In this document: positions 1 to 7,891 of the stretch, piece after piece | How the letters are laid out: every line of letters starts with the position of its first letter | How positions within the stretch are numbered: position 1 is the first letter of the stretch | Assembly (NCBI GenBank): GCA_017435425.1 | Contig: JAFSFC010000006.1 | Coordinates: 1 to 64,000 of the forward strand | Direction: 5' to 3' | Source of the DNA: Ruminiclostridium sp. | GTDB lineage: Bacteria; Bacillota; Clostridia; Oscillospirales; Oscillospiraceae | DNA length: 64,000 nt | Notes under the pieces: generated by a model | The model's input: the letters and a program-made list of their open reading frames with translations, nothing else | What the model was told of the DNA's origin: nothing | The model's database searches: none | Made by a program: the position numbers and the translations under genes

Positions 1-1225
1 CCACGATGTCCTGGTCGCTGAGAGGGTGGTGAGGATCCTCGTTTCGGATCAATCGGGCGATCTTTGTTTTCAGCTCCTGTTCCGAATAGTTGCCTCCAGT
101 CCTGCGGGAGAAGAAGTAGGACGTGGGGAAGAGCCCCTGTCGGCACTGGATATACTTGTGGCCCAGGGTCCGGGTGACGGTAGAGGGGTGCACATCCAGT
201 TGGTCTGCCAGCTCCCGGCGAAGAAGGGGACCGGGAGCCTCGGTTTGTCCGGAGAAGAAATCCTCCTGGGCCTGCACCAGGGCGGTGAGGCAATTGGTCA
301 GGGTAGCCTGCCGACGCTGGACACACTGGAGGACCCACTGGGCCTGGGAAATCTTCTGCCGCAGGTACTCTGCGGCATCGTCCTCATGTCCGGTTTTGAC
401 CATCTGCAGATAGTCTGCACTGAGGGTAAATCGGGGCAGATCCCATTGGTTTACGAAGACCTGAAGTTGGCCGTCTACCTCGGCCACCCAGGCGTCCGGA
501 CGGACGTATTGGATAGGTTCAGTCGGGGTCAGGTCGGCGCCGGGGGTGGGATCCAGGGATTGAATGAGCTTGGCAGCCTTCCGGATCTGGGCCTCCGAGC
601 AGGACAGCTTAGTGGCCAGAGCCTTGTAATTCTCCTTAGCCAGGGCATCCAAGTGGGAGCAAAGTCGGACGGCTAAGGTGTGGTCGCCGGACATACGCTG
701 AAGCTGGAGGATCAGGCACTCGGACAGGCTTCGAGCGGCGATACCGGGCGGATCCAAAGATTGGAGGGTGGATACGGCCCGGTCCAGCAGGTCCGCAGGA
801 ATTCCGGCCCGAGTCAGATCATCCAGGTCCTGCTGGTCCAGCCGTCCGGATTCGTCCAGATTCTCCGCCAGGTACTGACACAGGGCCGGCAGGGGAGGAT
901 CCAGAGACAGCCGGGAGAGCTGGTCCCGGAGGAGCAGGGTCAGGGAATCGGTCTGGTCGGAAGCGATTCCCACGTCCGCAGGAGGCTCCCCGTCGTAAGA
1001 AGGGGAGGGGGTATCTGCAAGCCAGGGGATCCGGCTGGAGAATTCCTCCCAGGAGGGGCCATCCCCATGGCTCTCCTGATACTCCATGGCGGGGTTTTCC
1101 AGCGCCAGGTCATTCAGGTAGTCTGAGAGCTCCTGGGTGTTCATCTGCAGAATGCTCATGGATTGCAGCAGGGTAGGGGAGATCTTCAAGGTCTGGGCCA
1201 GGGAGAGCAACTGATCAAAGGACAT
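1..1225 (-). CDS. rpoN: RNA polymerase sigma-54 factor (3' end outside window)
   Basis: Reading the minus strand from the ATG at 1225, preceded by AAGGAGGTG, gives about 408 residues open to the window edge. The N-terminus (LAQTLKISPTLLQSMSILQM) is the glutamine/leucine-rich activator-interacting region I of RpoN, followed by an acidic stretch and the core-binding and helix-turn-helix regions (RRELADQLDVHPSTVTRTLG). The reading frame leaves the window just after HPLSDQDIV, where the RpoN box would follow, so the C-terminus is missing here. RpoN directs polymerase to -24/-12 promoters and needs an AAA+ activator. Its divergent neighbour is exactly such an activator, and a -24/-12 site lies at 3075. 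Confidence 0.93.
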   Translation of the reverse strand, partial: MSFDQLLSLAQTLKISPTLLQSMSILQMNTQELSDYLNDLALENPAMEYQESHGDGPSWEEFSSRIPWLADTPSPSYDGEPPADVGIASDQTDSLTLLLRDQLSRLSLDPPLPALCQYLAENLDESGRLDQQDLDDLTRAGIPADLLDRAVSTLQSLDPPGIAARSLSECLILQLQRMSGDHTLAVRLCSHLDALAKENYKALATKLSCSEAQIRKAAKLIQSLDPTPGADLTPTEPIQYVRPDAWVAEVDGQLQVFVNQWDLPRFTLSADYLQMVKTGHEDDAAEYLRQKISQAQWVLQCVQRRQATLTNCLTALVQAQEDFFSGQTEAPGPLLRRELADQLDVHPSTVTRTLGHKYIQCRQGLFPTSYFFSRRTGGNYSEQELKTKIARLIRNEDPHHPLSDQDIV

Positions 1226-1280
1226 GGGGTCACCTCCTTACGTTTTCTTTAGTATAGCATGGATTTCTCCGGATGGGAAG

Positions 1281-1309
1281 TTGACACTTTTCCAAAGTCT
1301 TGGTATGCT
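1281..1309 (+). promoter_or_regulatory. sigma-70 type promoter of the sigma-54 activator gene
   Basis: TTGACA at 1281-1286 and TATGCT at 1304-1309 are separated by 17 bases. The predicted transcript would begin near 1316, only about 11 bases before the ATG at 1327, so the leader is very short. The rpoN promoter must lie in the same roughly 100-base divergent region. Confidence 0.7.
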
Positions 1310-1326
1310 GACCTGGGGTGATAACC

Positions 1327-2829
1327 ATGAAACGAAACCGTGTTTACCTGCCGGAAGAACCTATTCTGGCTTTCGGCAGCGGAAAAATGGAGGCCCTCCA
1401 GCGGCTGACCGCCATTCTGGAGAGTTCCTTTGACGGTATTTTTATAACAGATCAAAATGCGGTGCCGCTGTGGTGCAACCGCTCCTATGAGGTGATCTCC
1501 GGCTTGACCGCCGATGATGTCATCGGGATCCCTATGGTAGACTTGGTGAAGCGAGGGATCATCTCCAAGTCCTCCACTCTGATGGCTCTGGACGAGGGGC
1601 AGGCTGTGACCCTGGAGCAGACCTTCACCACCGGTAAGCGGGCCATCGTCACCAGCACACCCATCTATGACAGCCGGGACGAAGTCTGTATGGTGGTCAC
1701 CAACGTGCGTGATGTCTCTGAACTCATTGCCCTCCAGGAGACCCTGGACACCCAGCGGGCCCTGTCCGCGCGGTATGAGCGGGAGATCGACCTGATCCGG
1801 GACCGCCTCATCAAGTCCTCCCAGATGATTGCCGAAGATCCGGCCACCCTGAACCTCCTGCGTATCGTCGGCCGTGCTGCCCAGATGGACACCGTGGTCC
1901 TCATCCAGGGCGAGACCGGTGCAGGCAAGGAGCGCATCGCCTCCTATATCCACCAGCAGTCCCCACGGGCCAAGAAGAACTTCGTTCGGGTCAACTGCGG
2001 CGCCATCCCGGAAAATCTGGCCGAGAGCGAGCTCTTCGGCTACGAGCGAGGGGCCTTCACCGGGGCCAACCGGGAGGGCAAGGCAGGCCTCTTTGAAGTG
2101 GCCGACCAGGGAACCATCTTCCTGGACGAGGTGGGTGAGCTCTCTCTGGCTATCCAGACCAAACTCCTCCGGGTCCTTCAGGAAAAGGAACTGACCAGAG
2201 TAGGCGGGAGCAAGCCGGTGAAGGTGGATGTCCGCGTGATCGCTGCCACCCACCGGGATCTCCAGAAATGTGTTCGGGAGGGGACCTTCCGGGAGGACCT
2301 GTTCTACCGGCTCAGTGTGTTCCCCGTGTATGTACCTCCCTTGCGGGAGCGCAAGCGGGATATCCCCAAGCTGGCGGAGAGTGTGATTCAGGAGCTCAAC
2401 CACAATTACGAGAATAAGAAGACCATCTCTGCCGGGGCTGAGGCCGTTCTGATGCAGTACGCCTGGCCTGGCAACGTCCGAGAACTACGGAATGTCATGG
2501 AGCGGGCCTTCATTATGAGTGAGGGGGAGGAGATCCAGGCTGAGGATCTGGCCATCATGGACAACGGCAACCTCCACACCCCCAAGACCATATCGCCCAC
2601 CTATGGCGTGGAGCCAGCCCCCATTGAACAGCCCGAACCGGAAGCCTTTGCACCGGTCCTGCCCCAGGAGGGGAGTCTGCAGGAGCAGGTAGAACGGTTT
2701 GAGGCGGACCTGATCGCCCAGGCTATGGAGCAGGAGGGAAGCATTCGGGGCGCTGCCCGTCGGCTGAAAATGGACCCTGCCACCCTTCTGCGGCGGAAGA
2801 ATAAATATGAGTCCAAAGGCCTGCTGTAA
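1327..2829 (+). CDS. PAS-domain sigma-54-dependent transcriptional activator
   Basis: This 500-residue protein is a bacterial enhancer-binding protein. A PAS domain (about residues 20-110, LESSFDGIFITDQNAVPLW) should sense a ligand. The AAA+ domain has Walker A GETGAGKE, the sigma-54 contact loop GAFTGA and Walker B TIFLDEVGEL. The C-terminus carries a Fis-type helix-turn-helix (GSIRGAARRLKMDPATLLRR). ATG 1327 is preferred because GGGGTG sits just upstream; a GTG at 1318 is in frame. A strong terminator follows, then a -24/-12 promoter and the GABA/4-hydroxybutyrate genes, so the likely role is activation of that operon in response to GABA or a pathway intermediate. The target and ligand are inferred. 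Confidence 0.92.
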   Translation: MKRNRVYLPEEPILAFGSGKMEALQRLTAILESSFDGIFITDQNAVPLWCNRSYEVISGLTADDVIGIPMVDLVKRGIISKSSTLMALDEGQAVTLEQTFTTGKRAIVTSTPIYDSRDEVCMVVTNVRDVSELIALQETLDTQRALSARYEREIDLIRDRLIKSSQMIAEDPATLNLLRIVGRAAQMDTVVLIQGETGAGKERIASYIHQQSPRAKKNFVRVNCGAIPENLAESELFGYERGAFTGANREGKAGLFEVADQGTIFLDEVGELSLAIQTKLLRVLQEKELTRVGGSKPVKVDVRVIAATHRDLQKCVREGTFREDLFYRLSVFPVYVPPLRERKRDIPKLAESVIQELNHNYENKKTISAGAEAVLMQYAWPGNVRELRNVMERAFIMSEGEEIQAEDLAIMDNGNLHTPKTISPTYGVEPAPIEQPEPEAFAPVLPQEGSLQEQVERFEADLIAQAMEQEGSIRGAARRLKMDPATLLRRKNKYESKGLL

Positions 2830-2845
2830 CAGGTGTTTCAAAAGC

Positions 2846-2899
2846 AAAACAGCGATTTCCCAAAGGTAAGTCTGCCAGGGAAATCGCTGTTTTATTTTT
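2846..2899 (+). terminator. Rho-independent terminator of the activator gene
   Basis: A perfect 16-base inverted repeat (2846-2861 with 2878-2893) is followed by TTTTATTTTT. It isolates the regulator gene from the operon downstream. Confidence 0.9.
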
Positions 2900-3074
2900 A
2901 AAACACGTTTCATTTTTGAATCGGGTGAATTGGGGAATTTGAGCCGAATTTGGTAGGTATTCCGCGAATATAGACCCGGAGTCCAAGAGATCATGGGAGT
3001 GAAATGCTTCATTTGGGCGTGAAAATGAGGAATTATGAAAAAGTTTTTCGAAAAACCATGTGATTTGTCGTAGT
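2900..3074. other. Upstream activating region of the abf promoter (candidate)
   Basis: This AT-rich stretch has no gene. It lies where enhancer sites for the sigma-54 activator would be expected. The clearest symmetry is the palindrome GTTTTTCGAAAAAC at 3043-3056, only 19 bases before the -24 element. AATTGGGGAATT and TGAAATGCTTCA further upstream are weaker candidates. None can be called a binding site from one sequence. Confidence 0.4.
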
Positions 3075-3090
3075 TGGCACATTAATTGCT
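3075..3090 (+). promoter_or_regulatory. sigma-54 (-24/-12) promoter of abfD
   Basis: TGGCAC at 3075-3080, five bases, then TTGCT at 3086-3090 match the RpoN consensus with the exact 12-base GG-to-GC spacing. It stands about 87 bases before the abfD start. rpoN and an enhancer-binding protein lie directly upstream, which supports it strongly. Confidence 0.9.
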
Positions 3091-3176
3091 TGTATATTAG
3101 GGCGAGAGACAAATAGCAAAACCCTTCCATGATAACCCCCTCTTATTGATTACAAACATTGAAAGGAAGTATCACT

Positions 3177-4637
3177 ATGGCATTAATGACTGGTAAGGAA
3201 TACATCGAGAGCCTGCGCAAGATGAATATGCGCGTCTATATGTTCGGCAAGAAGGTGGAGAACCCCGTGGATGACCCCATCCTGCGTCCCTCCGTCAACT
3301 CCGTTCGTATGACCTATGATCTGGCTACCAGCAACAACCCCGAGTATCTGGAGCTGATGACCGCTACCTCTCACCTGACTGGCGAGAAGGTCAACCGTTT
3401 TGCACACATCCATCAGTCCACCGACGACCTGATCAAGAAGGTCAAGATGCAGAGACTGCTGGGCCAGGTCACTGCAGCTTGCTTCCAGCGCTGCGTGGGC
3501 ATGGACGCATTCAACGCCGTCTACTCCACCACCTATGAGATCGACAAGAAGTACGGCACCGGCTACCACGAGAACTTCCGCAAGTTTGTGGCCATGTGCC
3601 AGACCAACGACTACACTGTGGACGGCGCTATGACCGACCCCAAGGGCGACCGCTCCCTGCCTCCTCACAAGCAGGCTGACCCCGATATGTTCCTGCGTGT
3701 TGTCGAGCAGCGCGAGGACGGCATCGTGGTCTGCGGTGCCAAGGCTCACCAGACCGGTATGTGCAACTCTCACCATGTTCTGGTCATGCCCACCCAGGCC
3801 ATGGGTGCAGACGACAAGGACTATGCGGTTTCCTTCTCCTGCCCCTGTGATGCAGAGGGCCTGTTCATGATCATCGGCCGTCAGAGCTGCGACACCCGCA
3901 AGCTGGAGGGCAGCGACATTGACGTGGGCAACTCCCAGTTCGGCGGTGTGGAATGTCTGGTGGTCTTCGACCATGTGTTCATCCCCAACGAGAACATCTA
4001 CATGAACGGCGAGTATGAGTTCGCTACCATGATGGTGGAGCGTTTCGCTGGTTATCACCGCCAGTCCTACGGCGGCTGCAAGGTGGGCGTGGGCGACGTC
4101 CTCATCGGTGCTGCTGCTGTCTGTGCCGACTACAACGGCGTTTCCAAGGCCTCCCACATCAAGGATAAGCTCATCGAGATGATCCACTTGAACGAGACCA
4201 TGTACTCCTGCGGCATTGCCTGCTCTGCAGAGGGCAAGAAGACCGAGTCCGGCAACTACCTGATCGACCTGCTGCTGGCCAACGTCTGCAAGCAGAACGT
4301 CACCCGCTTCCCCTACGAGATGGCTCGAATTGCAGAAGACCTGGCTGGCGGCGCTGTGGGCACCTGCCTGTCCGAGGCTGACCTGCGGGGCGAGTTCACC
4401 GGTCCCTGGGTGGAGAAGTACATGAAGAACGGCGTTGGCGTCTCCGCTGAGAACCGTATGCGTATGCTGCGCCTGATCGAGAACCTGTCCCTGGGTGCCG
4501 GTGCTGTTGGCTACCGTACCGAGTCCCTGCATGGCGCAGGTTCCCCCCAGGCCCAGCGCGTCATGATCGCCCGCCAGGGTGACATCGAGGGTAAGAAGGT
4601 CCTGGCCAAGCGCATTGCCCGTGTCAGAGAGGACTGA
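3177..4637 (+). CDS. abfD: 4-hydroxybutyryl-CoA dehydratase / vinylacetyl-CoA isomerase
   Basis: This 486-residue flavoprotein dehydrates 4-hydroxybutyryl-CoA to crotonyl-CoA using FAD and an unusual [4Fe-4S] cluster. The cluster ligands are visible: C102 and C106 (ACFQRC), then H294 and C301 (YHRQSYGGC), the same spacing as C99, C103, H292 and C299 of the Clostridium aminobutyricum enzyme (484 residues). ATG 3177 is preceded by GAAAGGAAG; an in-frame TTG at 3159 lacks a ribosome site. It is the first gene after the -24/-12 promoter, followed by a NifU-like gene and the CoA transferase. It joins GABA or succinate breakdown to butyrate synthesis. Confidence 0.96.
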   Translation: MALMTGKEYIESLRKMNMRVYMFGKKVENPVDDPILRPSVNSVRMTYDLATSNNPEYLELMTATSHLTGEKVNRFAHIHQSTDDLIKKVKMQRLLGQVTAACFQRCVGMDAFNAVYSTTYEIDKKYGTGYHENFRKFVAMCQTNDYTVDGAMTDPKGDRSLPPHKQADPDMFLRVVEQREDGIVVCGAKAHQTGMCNSHHVLVMPTQAMGADDKDYAVSFSCPCDAEGLFMIIGRQSCDTRKLEGSDIDVGNSQFGGVECLVVFDHVFIPNENIYMNGEYEFATMMVERFAGYHRQSYGGCKVGVGDVLIGAAAVCADYNGVSKASHIKDKLIEMIHLNETMYSCGIACSAEGKKTESGNYLIDLLLANVCKQNVTRFPYEMARIAEDLAGGAVGTCLSEADLRGEFTGPWVEKYMKNGVGVSAENRMRMLRLIENLSLGAGAVGYRTESLHGAGSPQAQRVMIARQGDIEGKKVLAKRIARVRED

Positions 4638-4704
4638 TCCCTCTTGCAGGTTCTTTGCTGACCTGTCATAATAAAAACAAACCAATCCATAGGAGGACCA
4701 AAGG

Positions 4705-5004
4705 ATGACCAACGAGAGACTGGAGAAGATGCTGGATGAACTGGTGCGCCCTGCTTTGGCTGCCCACGGCGGCGACGTGGAGCTGGTGGGCCTGGAGGAC
4801 GGCATCCTGCGGCTGCGGATGCTGGGCCAGTGTGCCGGGTGTCCTGCCGCAACCATGACCAACGAGACCATCATCGAAGGGCAGCTTCTGCCCCTGATCC
4901 CTGAACTGAAGCAGGTCGTCCTGGTCCATACGGTAGACGAATCCCTGCTGGACATGGCCCGTACCCTCATGAAGAGTGGGGCGGGCCGGTCCGGCATCAA
5001 CTAA
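4705..5004 (+). CDS. NifU-like Fe-S scaffold domain protein
   Basis: This 99-residue protein is a stand-alone NifU C-terminal domain: VRPALAAHGGDVELVGLEDG leads to the cluster-binding CxxC in GQCAGCPAA. Such proteins carry and donate Fe-S clusters. It sits between abfD and abfT with its own AGGAGG site, 13 bases before the next gene, so it is co-transcribed. The likely inference is that it supplies the [4Fe-4S] cluster of AbfD. The C-terminal 30 residues are unlike the usual NifU domain. Confidence 0.85.
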   Translation: MTNERLEKMLDELVRPALAAHGGDVELVGLEDGILRLRMLGQCAGCPAATMTNETIIEGQLLPLIPELKQVVLVHTVDESLLDMARTLMKSGAGRSGIN

Positions 5005-5017
5005 GGAGGTTATTCCT

Positions 5018-6316
5018 ATGAGCTGGAAGACCTGGTATCAGGAACATCTCTGCACTGCAGAAGAGGCTGTGCAGAAGATCAAATCCGGTGACCGTGTGGT
5101 CGTTGCACATGCCTGCGGCGAGCCCTCTGCTGTCCTGGACGCCATGGTGGCCAATGCTGCCCAGTACAAAAATGTGGAGATCGTCCACATGGTTGCCATG
5201 GGTAAGGCAGAATACTGCCAGCCCCAGTATGACAGCAACTTCCACCACAATGCATTCTTCCTGGGCGGCTCCACCCGAGCTGCCGCAGCGGAAGGCCGGG
5301 TAGACTTTACCCCCGTATACTTTTCCGAGATCCCCAGTGTGCTCCGGGAGGAACTACCTCCCAATGTGACCATGCTCCAGTGCTCTCCTCCCGATGAGCA
5401 CGGCTATGTGAGTCTGGGCGTCTCTGTGGACTACACCAAGGGTGCAGCAGAGGCATCCCAGCTGGTCATTGCCCAGGTGAACAAGAATATGCCCCGTACC
5501 CTGGGTGACAGCTTCCTCCATGTGACCCAGATCGGCTGTCTGGTGGAGATCGACGCTCCCATCATTGAGCTGGCACCCCCCAAGATCACCGACGTGGAGC
5601 GTGCCATCGGCGAAAACGTGGCAAAGCTCATCAAGGACGGCGACACCCTCCAGCTGGGCATCGGTGCTATCCCGGATGCAGTCCTTCTCTTCCTGAAGGA
5701 GAAGAACGACCTGGGCATCCACACCGAGATGTTCTCCGACGGTGTGGTGGAGCTGGTGGAGGCTGGTGTTATCACCAACAAGGCCAAGACCCTTCATAGG
5801 GGCCAGAGCGTGGCGACTTTCCTGATGGGTACCCGCCGTCTGTACGACTACGTGGATAACAATCCCGCCGTGGCCATGTATCCCGTGGACTATGTCAACG
5901 ACCCCTATGTCATCGCCAAGAACGACAACCTGGTGTCCATCAACTCCTGTGTCCAGATCGACATCATGGGACAGGTGGTGTCCACCTCTGCCGGTTTGCG
6001 GCAGATCTCCGGCGTAGGCGGACAGATCGACTTTGTCCGTGGTGCCAACATGTCCAAAGGCGGACGGGCCATCATGGCTATGCCCTCTACCACCGGCAAG
6101 GGCAAGATATCCAAAATCGTTCCCTTCCTGGACCAGGGCTCTGCGGTTACAACCTCCCGTAACGACGTGAATTACGTGGTCACCGAGTTCGGCGTGGCAC
6201 AGCTCCGGGGCAAGTCCCTGCGCAAGCGCGCCGAGGCACTGATTGAGATCGCACATCCCGACTTCCGTGACGAACTGCGGGCTGAGTTCCGCCGCCGGTA
6301 TCCCCGGGACTACTAA
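5018..6316 (+). CDS. abfT: 4-hydroxybutyrate CoA-transferase
   Basis: This 432-residue family I CoA-transferase moves CoA from acetyl-CoA or butyryl-CoA to 4-hydroxybutyrate. The first half carries HACGEPSAV, the second LQLGIGAIPDAVL and the active-site glutamate E237 (IHTEMFSDGVVEL), close to E238 in the C. aminobutyricum enzyme (438 residues). ATG 5018 follows TAAGGAGGT; an upstream in-frame start at 4976 would overlap the NifU-like gene. It supplies the substrate of AbfD. Confidence 0.94.
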   Translation: MSWKTWYQEHLCTAEEAVQKIKSGDRVVVAHACGEPSAVLDAMVANAAQYKNVEIVHMVAMGKAEYCQPQYDSNFHHNAFFLGGSTRAAAAEGRVDFTPVYFSEIPSVLREELPPNVTMLQCSPPDEHGYVSLGVSVDYTKGAAEASQLVIAQVNKNMPRTLGDSFLHVTQIGCLVEIDAPIIELAPPKITDVERAIGENVAKLIKDGDTLQLGIGAIPDAVLLFLKEKNDLGIHTEMFSDGVVELVEAGVITNKAKTLHRGQSVATFLMGTRRLYDYVDNNPAVAMYPVDYVNDPYVIAKNDNLVSINSCVQIDIMGQVVSTSAGLRQISGVGGQIDFVRGANMSKGGRAIMAMPSTTGKGKISKIVPFLDQGSAVTTSRNDVNYVVTEFGVAQLRGKSLRKRAEALIEIAHPDFRDELRAEFRRRYPRDY

Positions 6317-6339
6317 CGAAATATTCTGCGAGGTTTCAT

Positions 6340-6377
6340 GCAAAAAGGCAGGGCGGCAGCGTCCGCCCACTTTTTGC
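6340..6377 (+). terminator. Hairpin between abfT and the dehydrogenase gene
   Basis: GCAAAAAG...CTTTTTGC encloses GGGCGG (6351-6356), a six-base loop and CCGCCC (6363-6368). A T-rich stretch follows. It may be a partial terminator or mRNA stabiliser that lowers expression of the next gene, because the same strand continues with the pathway. Confidence 0.6.
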
Positions 6378-6434
6378 ACCCTTTTTTACCCATTTTTCAA
6401 CGATAAACAGAAAAAATGAAAGGATTGTTGCAAG

Positions 6435-7547
6435 ATGACGCAGTTTTCTGTCAAGCCTGCTATCCAGCTCTGCGACACCGTAAAGGAGTTTGCTGAGGCT
6501 GTTTCCCTGGGTCCCAAGGACTTGCTGTTTACCAACGACTTCCTGTATGACCCCTATTTTGCTCCTCTGGGTCTGAAGTGTCCCGTCCTCTTTCAGGAGA
6601 AATACGGTCTGGGCGAGCCCACCGATGAGATGGTGGAAGCCATCTATGCGGACATGCCCAAGGATGTGGAGCGTATCGTGGCCGTGGGCGGCGGTACCGT
6701 CCTGGACGTTGCCAAGATCCTGAGCCTGAAGCACGTAAGCCCCGTCCTGGACCTGTATGACGGTAAGGTTCCTGTGGAGAAGGGGAAGGAACTGGTCCTG
6801 GTGCCCACCACCTGCGGTACCGGCACCGAGGTCACCAATATCTCCATCCTGGCCCTCATCAGCCGCCGCACCAAGAAGGGCCTGGCCAACGACAGCATGT
6901 ATGCCGACCAGGCGGTGATGATCCCCGAACTGCTGAAAGGACTGCCCTTTAAGTTCTTCGCCACCAGCTCCATTGACGCTCTGATCCACGCCATCGAGTC
7001 CAGCCTGTCCCCCAAGGCCAATGGCATGACTAAGCTCTTTGGTCGGAAGGCCATCGAGATGATCCTGAAGGGTTACATGGTCATCCGGGACAAGGGGCCT
7101 GAGGCTCGCTTTGAACTGCTGGGGGACTTCCTGCTGGCATCCAACTATGCAGGCATTGCCTTCGGAAATGCAGGCTGCGCTGCCGTTCATGCCCTGGCCT
7201 ATCCTCTGGGAGCTGCCTACCATGTGCCCCATGGTGAGTCCAACTATGCAGTCTTCACTGGAGTCATGAATATGTATATGTCCATTCGCTCCGATGGGGC
7301 CATTGCTGAGCTGAACCAGTTCATGGCAGAGATCCTGGGTTGTGATGTGGCAAACATCTACGGCGCAATGGAAGACCTGCTGAACTGTCTGCTGCCCAAG
7401 AAGGCCTTGAAGGAGTACGGCATGACGGAGGAGGAGATCGAGACCTTTGCTGACTCCGTGGTGGAGAACCAGCAGAGACTGCTGGGCAACAACTTCGTGC
7501 CTCTGTCCCGGGACCAGATCCGTGATATCTACCGCGCAGTTTACTAA
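6435..7547 (+). CDS. 4-hydroxybutyrate dehydrogenase (iron-containing alcohol dehydrogenase)
   Basis: This 370-residue family III alcohol dehydrogenase reduces succinate semialdehyde to 4-hydroxybutyrate with NADH. It has the nucleotide motif VAVGGGTVLDVAKI, the TTCGTGTEVTNI loop and the metal-ligand histidines in HALAYPLGAAYHVPHGESN. Its length equals the Clostridium kluyveri 4hbD product (371). Position beside abfD, abfT and the GABA aminotransferase supports the substrate; without that context only the family could be named. AAAGGA stands before ATG 6435. Confidence 0.88.
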   Translation: MTQFSVKPAIQLCDTVKEFAEAVSLGPKDLLFTNDFLYDPYFAPLGLKCPVLFQEKYGLGEPTDEMVEAIYADMPKDVERIVAVGGGTVLDVAKILSLKHVSPVLDLYDGKVPVEKGKELVLVPTTCGTGTEVTNISILALISRRTKKGLANDSMYADQAVMIPELLKGLPFKFFATSSIDALIHAIESSLSPKANGMTKLFGRKAIEMILKGYMVIRDKGPEARFELLGDFLLASNYAGIAFGNAGCAAVHALAYPLGAAYHVPHGESNYAVFTGVMNMYMSIRSDGAIAELNQFMAEILGCDVANIYGAMEDLLNCLLPKKALKEYGMTEEEIETFADSVVENQQRLLGNNFVPLSRDQIRDIYRAVY

Positions 7548-7891
7548 CGCGCGTTCTCACCTCCTATTGACTGGCTAGGCCAGACTACTCTTTGCGGAGC
7601 GTTATGCCCTGCAGTAAACCTGCAGGGCATAACGTAAACCCTATTCAGTGATGTCGATCGTGTTGCTTCCAGGCGCGATCCGTCAACTTCCATATTTTTA
7701 CTGGTGCTCCCCAGTAAAATCTCCTTTCTCCTAGCTCCTGCTGTCCCTTGGGTGATGATTCCCGAGGGGCGGTGGGGCTTAGGAGTAAGTAAGTATACGT
7801 TTCCGATGCCCCAGAACCTTTTGTGATTTCTTGGCTTGGGCCATTCGGAATAGTAGTTTAAAGAAGAAATAAACGAAAGGAATTGACTGTT
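7548..7891. other. Intergenic region before gabT with a perfect inverted repeat
   Basis: These 344 bases hold no credible gene. The salient element is the 14-base perfect inverted repeat at 7601-7633. No consensus -24/-12 site is visible; TTGGCTTGGGCCATT near 7832 does not fit. I could not place the gabT promoter with confidence. Confidence 0.6.
7601..7633. repeat. Perfect 14-base inverted repeat with a 5-base loop
   Basis: GTTATGCCCTGCAG (7601-7614), TAAAC, CTGCAGGGCATAAC (7620-7633). There is no T-run on either side. It could be a dimeric regulator's operator or an RNA hairpin in the gabT leader. GTAAACC occurs in the loop and again directly after the right arm. Confidence 0.75.
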
